Part shown: piece by piece, positions 34,722-45,270 of the stretch
Numbering within the stretch: position 1 is the stretch's first letter
Layout: each line of letters starts with the position of its first letter
Source: Actinernus sp. WN-2022
Lineage: Eukaryota > Cnidaria > Anthozoa > Actiniaria > Actinernidae
Reading direction: 5' to 3'
Assembly: GCA_030867875.1 (NCBI GenBank)
Contig: JAOWCC010000577.1
Coordinates: 154,930,344 to 154,994,343 of the forward strand
DNA length: 64,000 nucleotides
Notes under the pieces: generated by a model
Seen by the model: the letters and a program-made list of their open reading frames with translations, nothing else
Told to the model about the DNA's origin: nothing
Databases searched by the model: none
Made by a program: the position numbers and the translations under genes

Positions 34722-35467
34722 GGATCAATCACTATTTCTGGGAAACCCCCACACTTCACCCTAACCTTTAAAGTGCCACTACGATCTGACAAATTTTGAG
34801 TGATATTTTGCATATTTGTAAAGTAAAGTTGCTATATTTTTTCCTAACCACCATTTTTTGATATGACAATGGAAAGTCTTATATTTGGGGGGTCCAAATC
34901 TTGAGTTTTTAGGGCTGCATGCATGCCATTACTCAAACCTATTCCTGTGACAGAGCTATAAGAGCTATTTCCAGCACTGAGACGTGATGTCATTTTCTCA
35001 ACACAACATATGGGGCTATGTTTCACACAAACTTTTGCATGACCTTATATTGTAAAGTACATGTTTATACCATTTTTTTCCAAAAAGGAAAGGAAAGAAC
35101 AAAGTTTTGAATGGAAATATGCATTTACGATAGCGATGCATTGAGAAAATTAAGTTACGACAGCAAACCGCTGGTTGAAAATCACTAAGTATTTGGAACA
35201 ACCTCATTCCCAGGGTTCTTTAAGCGCCTAATCCAAGATGGCATCGAAAGTACTCCTGGTACAGGCTGGTGGGTTTGACCACTGATTGGCTAGATGTTTC
35301 ATGCACACTGATTGGATATTTTTGACACTGTGTGTCGTTTTGGAAAAAGAAAATGGTCGAATTTCGTCGTAGTGGCACTTTAATGCATGGTTAATCATTA
35401 ATAAAACGATGTACTATATATCCAAGGGAGGGTTGGTTGGGTGGTTTCCCAGAAACCGGGTTGAGCC
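34722..35467. mobile_element. GGATCAATC-family MITE interrupted by a TTAA element
   Basis: The outer parts (34722-34771 and 35384-35467) match the uninterrupted copy at 27403-27527. The break is exactly at that copy's TTAA. The interrupting element is listed separately. Confidence 0.85.
34772..35379. mobile_element. 608-bp Kolobok-like MITE nested in another MITE
   Basis: The tips AGTGCCACTACGATC and GTCGTAGTGGCACT, flanked by TTAA at 34768-34771 and 35380-35383, are the same family as the 2.3-kb element at 5661-7959. There is no coding region. The part at 35205-35250 (TTCCCAGGGTTCTTTAAGCG) resembles an arm of the hairpin at 36372-36453. Confidence 0.9.
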
Positions 35468-35586
35468 AAATCATTCATAGAAGGACTCTATATACAACTG
35501 CACTGTAATGGAGAATTTAGCACAGTTGTTAAGACGGTGATCTTTCGAAGTGGCGGGTTATAAATTCTATAGTTGTACCGCATTAC

Positions 35587-36282
35587 CTTGTCTAATAAAT
35601 TTCTCTGTTTTAACTGCTCGATTAAGTCACCAGCCACACCATCAACCTTACGGATAGCATCTTCAACCTCTTTCGAGTCAGGACCATACCGATGACCAGA
35701 ATGATCAGGCTCGTCAAAGTAAGCTGCTAAGAAATTCGGTGGTTCTGTCATAGTTAACAATCTAATGAGCCTGTCGACTCTGTTTTTGTACGGAAGATTG
35801 TGGTCATAATTCAAGAAATGAGTAGGATACTGTCCTCTGATTTTAACCTCGGAACCGGGCCAGAAAACAATGCCACTAGTTCCTCCAGATCGTTGATTTG
35901 TGACCCAGACTGGCTCTCCGCCGTTCCACCATCTAGTTTCAGTGTTATTCAAGTAGAACCAAGCTTTGAATTCCTGATCATACATAGTGTTGGCCACGAT
36001 ACCATGGCTCTCTTCGTAAAGTCCTGTCACGATGGTAAAATGGTTAGGGAATGTCTTTGTTACGAATGCATTTGTTATGTACTTGGCTTTCACTCCAGTT
36101 TTCACGATAAAGTCCAAGTGGGGAGTCTCAACTTTGTCCATGTAGTCCCAGCGAAATCCATCGAAAGAGACAAGGATTACTGTGGATTTTATAAAGGCTG
36201 TCTTTCCCTCCTTCACCCCCCGAGAATTATCAGCTGATGTAGTGAAAAGGAGGCAAAAATACCAAATTATCTTAGGCCTCAT
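35587..36282 (-). CDS. ENPP4/5-like: ENPP4/5-like ectonucleotide pyrophosphatase/phosphodiesterase, exon 1
   Basis: The start ATG at 36282 opens a hydrophobic signal peptide (KIIWYFCLLFTT). The catalytic core follows: VSFDGFRWDYM with the first metal-binding aspartate, KTFPNHFTIVTGLYEESHGI with the nucleophile threonine, WWNGGEPVWVTNQ, and DEPDHSGHRYGP with further metal ligands. All residues expected for activity are visible. The exon ends LLDK before GTAATG (donor at 35585-35586). The order and spacing match vertebrate ENPP4/ENPP5, but I cannot separate the two by eye. An 82-bp hairpin sits about 90 bp upstream of the ATG. Confidence 0.96.
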
Positions 36283-36371
36283 AGTCAGATATATTTATCC
36301 AAATCACGGTAGAAGTTCCTCAATTCCGTTGCTTATTCTAAACAAGAAACAAGATAATATTTTGCCATCCA

Positions 36372-36453
36372 AGCCACTCGTTCCCAGGGGTCTTTACGCG
36401 CCTAGTTTGATGATCTTTGATTAGGTGCGTAAAGACCCCTGGGAACGAGTGGC
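36372..36453. mobile_element. 82-bp perfect hairpin upstream of the ENPP start
   Basis: GCCACTCGTTCCCAGGGGTC and the following TTTACGCGCCTA are matched inverted by TAGGTGCGTAAAGACC and CCTGGGAACGAGTGGC. The location is in the likely promoter or 5' UTR of the ENPP gene. Confidence 0.85.
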
Positions 36454-36539
36454 GTGCCAGCTGCATATGTCGGCGAGAGGCATTATGGGAGACTTTTGCT
36501 TTGGGATACGGTGGCTACGGACATGCCGTAGTGACGTGT

Positions 36540-36680
36540 ATTTTCCTTATAACCATGCATCTACAAAGTGTTAATTGTTTTTACCCACTATTTGCAGAAA
36601 TATTCTTCATTTTGTGATTTGTCTTTTTAATATGGCTGTCAACCTTATGACGTCACAAGCCATCTGATTTATTTGCATAT
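36540..36680 (+). repeat. Diverged arm of the foldback family at 2499-3327
   Basis: The order CAAAGTGTTAATTGTTTTTA, CCCACTATTTGCAGAAATAT, TTTTGTGAT and TATGACGTCAC parallels 3090-3185, with many substitutions. It is a solitary arm. Confidence 0.5.
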
Positions 36681-36739
36681 TCCAAACCCTCAGCTTAAGA
36701 ATTTTTATCAGATCTTTTGACGCGAAAGTTGAGACAGAC

Positions 36740-37340
36740 AGACATGATTTTATTTGGAGCTTATACTAAACGTGCACATTGGCAGTATAGTCCAAATAAA
36801 TTTACATATAAAAAGACAAGATATATCAATAAATACAATTAATCATAGACTGTTATGAAGTTGTCCTTTTCTTTCTTTCTTTTATGCATTCATAGATAAA
36901 TTTGGCAATTTGTTTTTGCACTACTCTATCCTTGTTTGGGGGGTTTATGAAAAGTAAAAATACCTCATTAGGCGTCCGTCTGTTTATTTTGATTTTCATT
37001 TGATGCCCTAAATAATCGAAAAGGTTTTTCCTTATATTATGCTGGGCATTTTATTTAAAAATGTTCTTCATCGTCGACGCCATTTGTACAAATGGGGCAA
37101 ATTCTTTCTTCGGGTATTTGGTAAGGTTTCGAGTAACGCCCAGTTTGAATTGCTAATTTGTGATTACTTAGCCTCAGCTTTGTCAATGCTATTCTGTGAT
37201 TGATATTGGTGACCTGTATACTGATAAGGTAGTCTTCACAAATATAGTTGGACTTATATTGAACAGGATAACTTTATTTGCTCAGGGTCATTCAGTTTCA
37301 GCCAGAAATTGATGTTTCTACCAGTTTGCTTGGTAACGTA
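36740..37340 (-). pseudogene. LINE ORF C-terminal remnant with CPIC...H zinc motif
   Basis: The minus-strand reading includes YKSNYICEDYLISIQ, ALTKLRLSNHKLAIQTGRYS and PEERICPICTNGVDDEEHF, then INPPNKDRVVQKQIAKFIYE after a frameshift near 37055. The LRLSNHxLxIxTGRY...CPxC pattern recurs at the C-terminus of animal non-LTR retrotransposon proteins. The reverse transcriptase itself is missing. Confidence 0.75.
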
Positions 37341-37410
37341 TAGGGAATCTCCCTAACTCTGCTCTACATGCATTGTTGCTGAGATAAGGGACCATTCATT
37401 ATTTATGCCT

Positions 37411-37411
37411 T

Positions 37412-37450
<39 letters not shown>
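37411..37450 (+). repeat. Poly-G tract
   Basis: Nearly 40 consecutive G follow 'GGACCATTCATTATTTATGCC'-like sequence, which often precedes poly-G in dispersed repeats. Its length may be an assembly estimate. No gene is seen from here to 38128. Confidence 0.8.
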
Positions 37451-37452
<2 letters not shown>

Positions 37453-38128
37453 TGGCTGGCAAGATTAATCACAACACTGAACAAAACGTTTTGACCCCCT
37501 TCCAAACCAAACAAAAACATCATAACCCCCTAGCACACAGTGGTAAAATGATAAAAGAATCACAGTTTCCTTTCAATGTTGATTGAAATATAAATCCAAT
37601 GAGCTGAAATTAAAATGCCTGGGCCTGTCATAAGCAATTTAGGAAAGGCTACCTTGTCAGGTTCACCTTTTGATATCCGTTTTCTATTAATTAAATATTT
37701 TAATCATTATTAAAAGGAACAGTGTCATGCTTAGTGCGCATGCGCGAATGTTTGAATTTTGGTTGGGTTGTCCAGAAATCAAAAGATGGAGAGAGATTTG
37801 ATACGCGAAAGAAATCCACTTCCATCGGCTTTGCCTAAATTTCATTTGACCTTATACCTATTTATAATAGTAATTTAGATTTAAGATGGTATAGTCGTTC
37901 GTCTCTGTAATTTTTGCGAGTATTTTTGACTCTGAATTCAGTGCACTTGGACGGTTCGTCGAGCGGAGTAATTAATGGCTACAGAAGAAAGCTTCCGTCT
38001 CCTGGTAGTTTCGTCCAAAGCATTTGAGTAGGAGACAATGAACGGCCTAGTAAACTTGGAGACAGTGAGATTAATGTGGGGGAGACATTTACTCTGCTTG
38101 TAAGATGTTGAATGTTCGCGTGTATTTA

Positions 38129-38321
38129 TAGCCTGCTTACAGGCTCTCGGGTTTTATCGGAAATGTTAGTTTTAGTTTTCGGGTCGGGCTTGGGTTACCT
38201 GTGAGCCGAGCGAGGCGGAGGCAACCCAACATTTGCTTCTCCGCCTCGCTCGGGTCCGGGCCTCGCTCGGCCCACAGGTAACCCAACATTTCCACCCGAC
38301 CCGAAGCCTGTAAGCAGGCTA
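38129..38321. mobile_element. 193-bp foldback MITE with 9-bp target duplication (TAGCCTGC tips)
   Basis: TAGCCTGCTTACAGGCT and its complement form the tips, and inner GGGTCGGG, GGTTACCTGTG and GCGAGGCGGAG blocks pair as well. GTGTATTTA is present on both sides (38120-38128 and 38322-38330). A 9-bp duplication fits Mutator-like elements. Confidence 0.85.
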
Positions 38322-38647
38322 GTGTATTTATTGAAGTGTCAACACCGCCTTTGCTCGGTACAGTTCAAGGCTTCGCTATTTTAGCAAAACCTCTCAGTTT
38401 TCTTCCCTGATTTTGTAGTGGAAGTGCTGTACAACAACTCATCCTAAAATCACAAAGCCCCAAAGCTATGAAGTCAGAACGTTTCACCGTAGTTTCGCTT
38501 AACTGCAGTAGAATGGAATATTATAATTCACACAAGTTGTTGTTTGTTTATGAGTCGGCATTTGCCGAGTAGATTCCTAAACTATTATCCCGAATACCAT
38601 ACATGTATATCCGTCATGGTCCAGTGGGGAGTTTATGTACTGTTTAA

Positions 38648-38737
38648 AACACTCACAGCAGTGTTTTATCAAGTTTAAAAATTCGAGGGCGAAGCCCGAG
38701 AATTTTTAGACTTGATAAAACACGTGCTGTGAGTGTT
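38648..38737. mobile_element. 90-bp hairpin MITE with TTAA on both sides
   Basis: AACACTCACAGCAGTGTTTT and ATCAAGT pair with the right half ACTTGATAAAACACGTGCTG and TGAGTGTT. TTAA lies at 38644-38647 and 38738-38741. Confidence 0.8.
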
Positions 38738-38741
38738 TTAA

Positions 38742-39540
38742 ACGGCTTCAAAAACGCTTTAAGAATGCAATGAAAGAAAGACGCACATCTCAAGGGAATG
38801 ACATGAAGAAATTACCATACTATGTTGTTTGAAGCGGCGTTTCGCAATCGGCAAGAAGAATCTGCACTTGAAGGGTTTACCTTGATAAAGTTCAAGACTT
38901 GGAAAGCGATGTGACTGACATGACGGCAGACTCAAAATTTTTGACTCCGGCACAAAATATGTAAGTTTAATGCACGTTTTTATAATTTTACGGCTTTGAG
39001 TTTGGTTTAATAATTGGAACTAAACAGTGGCTCGGTAAACAAGTAATGGTAGTTGGATAACTTCATTTTAAAAATATTATCTGTGTATCTCGGTAGTCTG
39101 CTGATATTAGTAAATTGAGTGCAAAAATTATTATCTAGGTACCTTATGTTCCGTGTACTTTTTGCTATCTTTGGGTCTTTATCAGTGAATTCTTAATTAG
39201 GATGAAACTTTATATAAAATTTCATGTTCATTAATATTCTTTATATAAAACGTTCATCTTAATTAGCAATTCAGTGAGAAAGCTGAAACATCAATAGAAA
39301 TTCCATTGTCTCAATCATTAACCCCGTTTCCCTCTGGGACAGAATTCAAATCCCTCCGCGGGCCTTTTAGAATGATGAGATTTTATCAGGTATAAAGGAG
39401 CATGCACGTGACTGATTTGCTTCATCTGATTGGACAAAATGCTCATTAATTATTCATGAGTTTTTGAAATGATTATAAAACCTGAACTTCTCAACTGATG
39501 CAATTCACAAAACTATAAACTTTTGATTTCGTGCTAGCCT
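38742..39540. other. Gene-free stretch with one hairpin
   Basis: An AT-rich hairpin lies at about 39188-39270 (GAATTCTTAATTAGGATGAA paired with TTCATCTTAATTAGCAATTC). No gene was seen. Confidence 0.5.
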
Positions 39541-40052
39541 GAATTTCAGCCGTCTCCTCTGGTTCGTTCCTCCCGAGAGAGACGTCTGAATCCAATAGCC
39601 GATAATGCCGTCCAGTGACGTCAATGCGGATTAACAATTTAATTTATGCAAATAAAACTGTCGATCGATCGAACGCTTTGAGAAATTATTTGAGATCATG
39701 CCGGCCAAAATAAAAGCCTCCCCTATATATATATCTCCATCCCATTTGCTACTCAAGTGCCTCTTATGTTGTGAAAACCTTTTCGAAGCAACAAATCGTT
39801 ATATTATATTTAGAGGCAAAGTACAGTTGATCTGCCGCCGGTTCGAATCGACACAGCTACGAGATATTACCTATGTAAATGATGGAACAGAAAAGTAGAA
39901 AAACCGCGAGTCCAAAGTGAATCCTGCCGTCTTCTCATTTGAGTTAATTACTCGGGCTGCCTGTGGCAGCACCGAGTCTTAATCTGCAGGCCGTTATTTT
40001 TTTTGTTCCGTGCAGCAAAATTTCTGCGCATGCGTTAAATTATGCATTAATT

Positions 40053-40873
40053 GACCTCGTGGCGCTGATAGATTTCGCCATCGGACGGTATTCTTGTTTG
40101 AGGTACGTTTCGTAGGTTTTATGCCACATTTCATTTTACTCTCGGTCATAATACATACCAGCGCAAACACCGTGAACTGTAGGCCAACACTAAAATAATT
40201 TTGAGCGTGTTTTTGGCTGTCGCTCGCCAACACGAAGCCAGAAATGCCCCGGAGAAATAAACACTCAGCACAGAATAATTTATGATGAGCGAAGCGATAT
40301 TCGACTCTCAAGGCAAACTTAACCAAGAATCCTCTCACGGCCGAGGTTTTGGTTCGACAAATTAAAGGCTTCCAACAGTTCCCTTTATAGTTCTGTAATA
40401 TAATGAGCAGACTGCAGTTTTGGGAAGGAGGGTAAAAGCTTTTAAAAATAGATAAACAACAGGCATTTCAGTTAATAAATAAAGAGCCGCAGGGTATAGA
40501 AAGAACAGTAGAGAAATATAGTGACAGCTCCATCATAGGTGGACAGGATACAACTTATAATATGGGACAAATATAAACATACATTTGAGACACTCATCTA
40601 TTAGTACTCTGAACCTGGAGAACAGCAGACTAAATTGTAAGCGTGCGTTACATGAATAAGTAGAGGTCAACTTCTTTAATTTACATACACGAGAAAAACA
40701 AAAATATTAAATTACATATATATACTAGGAGAGCAGAGAATGCATGTCACCGCGCTACCGGCCACTCCTAAAGACTACTGCTAAATTCAGCTAATAATTC
40801 TTCCCTTCGGTTATTACTAAGTGGATTTCAAATGAAAGTGTATTTCACTCTTCAATCTCATGTGGCCCGAGTT
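40053..40873. repeat. Dispersed repeat R, copy B
   Basis: It is about 95 percent like copy A across the central block and like copy C at its right end (ACCGCGCTACCGGCCACTCC). It lacks the left third present in A and C. Confidence 0.85.
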
Positions 40874-40936
40874 CTGCGCATGCGTTAAAGGTCAAATTTA
40901 CACCAATCAGATCGCACTGTGCTGGTCACGTAACAC

Positions 40937-42289
40937 CACAGGCTTCCCAGACTCGACGTATATTTTCCGCTTATTAGTCTGTTGGGTTACCTGTGGTTTA
41001 TCGATTAGTTTCATAACGATCTCAGAAGAGTTTAAATAATTGCTTCGTGTGAATTCTCTTTTCCGATTCCTACGAAATGAATCTTCTAACAAAATTTACA
41101 AGGTAGGCAAGTCGACCTCGCCAAAGCACACACTTACCTCAAAGATCACCCAAAAATCGGCACTTTTCTTCCTCGCTCGCTATTCAGCTTTCGGCACAGG
41201 AGGGAATATATATAGTTATCAAGCAACATCTGACCAGAGATTTAGGAAAATCCATCATATCTATCATTGCCAAACGGCCTCCTCGAGACCCCAAAAGCGC
41301 GACCTTCCAATGATCTGTAAGAACCAGAATGACCAAAGCGGCCCAAAATTTTCCCGACCCTACCCAAAACGATGCAAATCGCCTTTTTTCATGGGGGACC
41401 CTCAAGCGTGAAATTATACTTCCGCTCGAGGAACGGAAACAAATATATCGCCAATCAGAGAGACCATTACTAGGCCTTTTAACGAAACTGGCGGTTACAG
41501 ACTAATTTTGAATTTGGAACTCGCGAAAATTTCTCACGTGGAACTGTCATAACACTCGGTGAAGACCCCAGCCCACTGTCTTGGTCCTCTGATTGGCGAG
41601 TTCCAAATTCAAAATTAGTCTGTAACCGCCAGTTCCGTTAAAAGGCCTAGTAATCTCTCTCTGATTGGCGATATATTTCATGGTTTCCGTTCCTCGAGCG
41701 GAAGTATAATTTCACGCTTGAGGGTTCCCCATGAAAAAAGGCGATTTGCATCGTTTTGGGTAGGGTCGGGATAATTTTGGGCCGCTTTGGTCATTCTGGT
41801 TCTTACAGATCATTGGAAGGTCGCGCTTTTTGGGTCTCGAGGAGGCCGTTTGGCGATGATAGATATGATGGATTTTCCTAAATCTCTGGTCAGATGTTGC
41901 TTGATAACTATTCCCTCCTGTGCCGAAAGCTGAATAGCGAGCGAGGAAGAAAAGTGCCGATTTTTGGGTGATCTTTGAGGTAAGTGTGTGCTTTGGCGAG
42001 GTCGACTTGCCTACCTTGTAAATTTTGTTAGAGCCTCGGCCAACGGTCAAAATTTCGAATCCTAATAAACTGCTTTAGAAGGCCCCAAATCGCCAAAAAA
42101 CCACTCACAGAACTTCATTAAGTATCAATCTTTTATTATTGAAGATTCATTTCGTAGGAATCGGAAAAAGAATTCACACGAAACAATTATTTAAACTCTT
42201 CTGAGATCGTTATGAAACTAATCGATAAACCACAGGTAACCCAACAGACTAATAAGCGGAAAATATACGTCGAGTCTGGGAAGCCTGTG
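40937..42289. mobile_element. Giant palindrome 2 (1,353 bp, CACAGG termini, GTAACAC target duplication)
   Basis: Arms of about 600 bp are inverted copies. The tips are CACAGGCTTCCCAGACTCGA and its complement, and GTAACAC flanks both sides (40930-40936 and 42290-42296). The right arm has about 105 extra bases at roughly 42035-42140. Each arm keeps the same open frame (123 residues at 41040-41411 and 112 residues at 42050-41712, read inward from each end). The product (ALFFLARYSAFGTGGN, RDLPMICKNQNDQSGPKFSR) has no family I know. A second CACAGGTAACCCAAC motif lies about 50 bp inside each tip. Confidence 0.9.
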
Positions 42290-42467
42290 GTAACACTCGC
42301 CAGGTTAATTTATTTACATAATTTAATACAGTAAATCAAAATGGTGGATCCGCGAGCAAATCTCTCTCAAATTTGGAGTTCCATCTCTCAAATGTAAGCA
42401 GTTTAATGTTTTATTTAACTTCACTCGTGCGAAAGCCTTCCAACAGGCTCAGGATATTGGAACTGGC

Positions 42468-43690
42468 GCTCTTGTAGGAGCCGAAGGACCGCGTTTTTTA
42501 CCCAGATGGCCTGTGATTTTATATACGACACGACGCCGGACCTGAAGGACTCAAAGATCCACACATATCGAATTGGAATTTAGCGTTTTCCTCTCTGCTG
42601 AAACCAAGGCTTCTTCGATAGAAAGGACAAGATGTTGTGTTTTTCTTGGAGGACAAAATATTTCTCGTTTAAGCTTCTCTTTCGCCACGGCTTTGTTATT
42701 TGAATCTCTGTGGATTGGTATACTCAAATATACTGCACAATACCATACAACTGAATAAGAAGTCTTTAACAAAGCCGAACTCAAACTCAAGAGCAAAGCT
42801 GAGAGTGAAAGTGAAACTGAACAGTGTCTTGTCAGGTCATGAATTAAGGTACGGTGAGGTTGAAATCATTGCCTGTTTATATCTGCATTTCTTTGTCGAT
42901 TTGTTGACCTCGTGGCCGGCTGATAGATTTTGCCATCGGACGGTATTCTTGTTTGAGGTACGTTTCGTAGATTTTATGCCTCTCGGTCATAATACATACC
43001 AGCGCAAACACCGTGATCTGTAGGCCAACATGCACTAAAATAATTTTGAGCGTGTTTTTGGCTGTCAGAAATACCCAGAAGAAATAAACACTCGCACAGA
43101 ATAATGTATGATGAGCGAAGCAATATTCAACTCTCAAGGTCAACTTAAACAAGAATCCTCTCACGGCCGAGGTTTTGGTTCGAGAAATTAAAGGCTTCCA
43201 AAAGTTCCCTTTATAGTTCTGTAATATAATGAGCAGATCAGTTTTGGGAAGGAGGGTATATAACCAACAGGCATTTCAGTTAATAAATACCTGATAATTT
43301 GGACGCGAGCTGCGATAAAGAGCCGCAGGGTAGAATGAACAGTAGAGAAATATATCATATGATAGCTCCATCATAGGTAGGTGGACAGGATACAACTTAT
43401 AATATGGGACAAATATAAACATATATTTGAGACACTCATCTATTAGTACTCTGAACCTGGAGAACAGCAGACTAAATTGTAAGCGTGCGGTACATGAATG
43501 AGTAGAGGTCAACTTCTTTAATTTGCATACACGAGAAATATATATACAAGGGGAGCAGAGAAGGCATGTCACCGCGCTACCGGCCACTCCTAAAGACTGC
43601 TAAATTCAGCTAATAATTCTTCCCTTCGGTTATTACTAAAAGGATTTCAAATGAAAGTGTATTTCATCTTCAATCTCATGTGGCCCGAGT
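42468..43690. repeat. Dispersed repeat R, copy C
   Basis: This is the most complete copy, carrying both the left part shared with A and the right part shared with B. Small deletions relative to A and B shift the minus-strand frame at about 42970-43100. Confidence 0.85.
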
Positions 43691-43929
43691 GAAAGCCCAG
43701 ATGGGCTCTTGTTATGATAATTATGCGAAATTATAGAATATGAACCAATCAAAGATCACTACCAGGTTTTCTGGTAGTGACGTCACTGGACGGCATTATC
43801 GGCTATTGGATTCAGACGTCTCTCCCGGGAGGAACGAACCGGAGGAGACGGCTGAAATTGAGGCTAATTTCGTGCTAGCGAAAATTCCAAAGGTCGTTCC
43901 AGATCAGTTGAGTTTTGACGTGACATTAA

Positions 43930-44320
43930 CAGCGTGATTTGCCAGTCTTTCTCATTATTAACAATAACGTGTTACGCATGCGAATTACTGTGGCACTGTT
44001 CGTCGCGAAGGAAATTATCCCATCTCTCAAATGTGGAATCCCATCTCTCAAATGTGAAAAGCTTAATGTTTAATGTAACTTTATTCGTGGGAAAAATGTG
44101 TTCGTCAGCCTTCCAACAGCTCGTGAAAGTCACTGATATTGTCGAATCCCAACTCGCGGCCGGCCAGGTTCGGTTTTTTGGAAGAAAAAGTGTTTGTCAT
44201 TGAAGTTTAATACTCCGCTTGTTGCCCTCATGAAGGATGTGAAGGACAGCGAAGCGCTTGCATAATCATGGCTTTAAGGTGAAATGATTTGAGCAGGGAT
44301 GTTAATTAACCGATCGATTC
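43930..44320. other. Gene-free stretch
   Basis: It contains a doubled 'CCCATCTCTCAAATGTG' at about 44019-44058 and sequence shared with 42370-42450 (ATCTCTCAAATGT, CCTTCCAACAG), so it is repeat-derived. Confidence 0.5.
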
Positions 44321-44328
44321 GGCTCCAT

Positions 44329-45130
44329 CATAGTTAAAGTGCCTATCACCCTTTTGCAATTTTGATAGCTTATGAACCTCCGATAAGTTTTGAGTACTTC
44401 TGTGAAGAAAGTTTTGGTTTACAGTGAATACTTTATGTTCTACGCTTGTTTGAAAATCGTGTAAATGTGACCTTTCCTGACCCATGACCGCGTAAGTAAA
44501 AGCCTGGGTCGAAACCTGGATAGACGTCATCTCATTAATGCATTATTCTCCATGGCGCCTTTTTATCACAACAACATCGATGCATAGAAAATATACATTT
44601 TTTGAGTTAAGTATATGTTAAGTATTTCTTCAAATGATTGCAAAGTCGAATTAATTATATGACGTCTACCCAGGTTTCGACCCAGGCTTTTACTTACGCG
44701 GTCATAGGTCAGGAAAGGTCACATTTACACGATTTCAAACAAGCGTAGAATATATTTAGTATTCACTTTAAACCAAAATTTTCTTTACAGAAGTACTCAA
44801 AACTTTTCGGAGGTTCATAAGCTATCAAAATTGCAAAAGGGTGATAGGCACTTTAATAAAGTGGAATGGGTATGAAACCCTGCAAACTTCAAACGGGCTA
44901 ACAAAGGCGCTGAGATTTATGTTGGAAGGGGGTAAGACAAAAGATTGTGCACGGTCATAGTTCATTAGCGTCCCCTGAACGACTGAACTCACACGTTTCT
45001 ATTGGCTGATTGATTAACATATTGGAATTTCTATTGTGTTTTGTGCACGGTAATGGTTGAAAAAAGCCAACAAAGACATATAACAAAGAAGGTCGCTGGA
45101 TTTCATAACCATTCCACTCTATTAACTATG
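44329..45130. mobile_element. hAT-like CATAGTTAATAG MITE carrying a nested TTAA element
   Basis: The outer tips CATAGTTAA and TTAACTATG are flanked by GCTCCAT on both sides (44322-44328 and 45131-45137), seen as 7 bp. The interior beyond 44857 matches the uninterrupted copy at 27687-27969. The left tip is split at its TTAA by the element at 44338-44852. Confidence 0.85.
44338..44852. mobile_element. 515-bp TTAA MITE nested in a hAT-like MITE
   Basis: AGTGCCTATCACCCTTTTGC and its complement are the tips of inverted repeats of about 200 bp. TTAA lies at 44334-44337 and 44853-44856. The first six bases, AGTGCC, agree with the Kolobok-like elements at 5661 and 34772, but the rest differs. Confidence 0.9.
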
Positions 45131-45270
45131 GCTCCATCGATAAAGACAAAACTGTCAAAAATAAAATAAAAAGTATAGTCTAAACTTTAGTATTGATTAA
45201 TAAATGTAATTTATAGTTAAGCTCGGTACGAACTAGACTGCTAGCAAGTCCCTTCTATTCCACATATTTC

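Larger units (their letters stand above)
27308..35586 (-). other. ENPP intron, 8.3 kb
   Basis: The intron runs from the GT donor at 35585-35586 to the AG acceptor at 27308-27309 (minus strand). Protein homology is continuous across it (LLDK|VNLIITSDHG). It contains about ten mobile elements, listed separately, including a Penelope-like element in the opposite orientation. Confidence 0.9.
39541..43858. mobile_element. Composite region bounded by 82-bp inverted repeats
   Basis: Bases 39541-39623 (CAGCCGTCTCCTCTGGTTCG ... CCGTCCAGTGACGTCA) are repeated inverted at 43778-43858, about 90 percent or more alike, and both neighbourhoods contain CGTGCTAGC. Between them lie repeat R copy B, giant palindrome 2 and repeat R copy C. 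This could be one composite mobile unit or separate insertions around an inverted pair. Confidence 0.6.

Noticed and set aside
37411..37450. A specific regulatory G-quadruplex
   Set aside because: The run is a pure homopolymer of uncertain true length and lies in repeat sequence.
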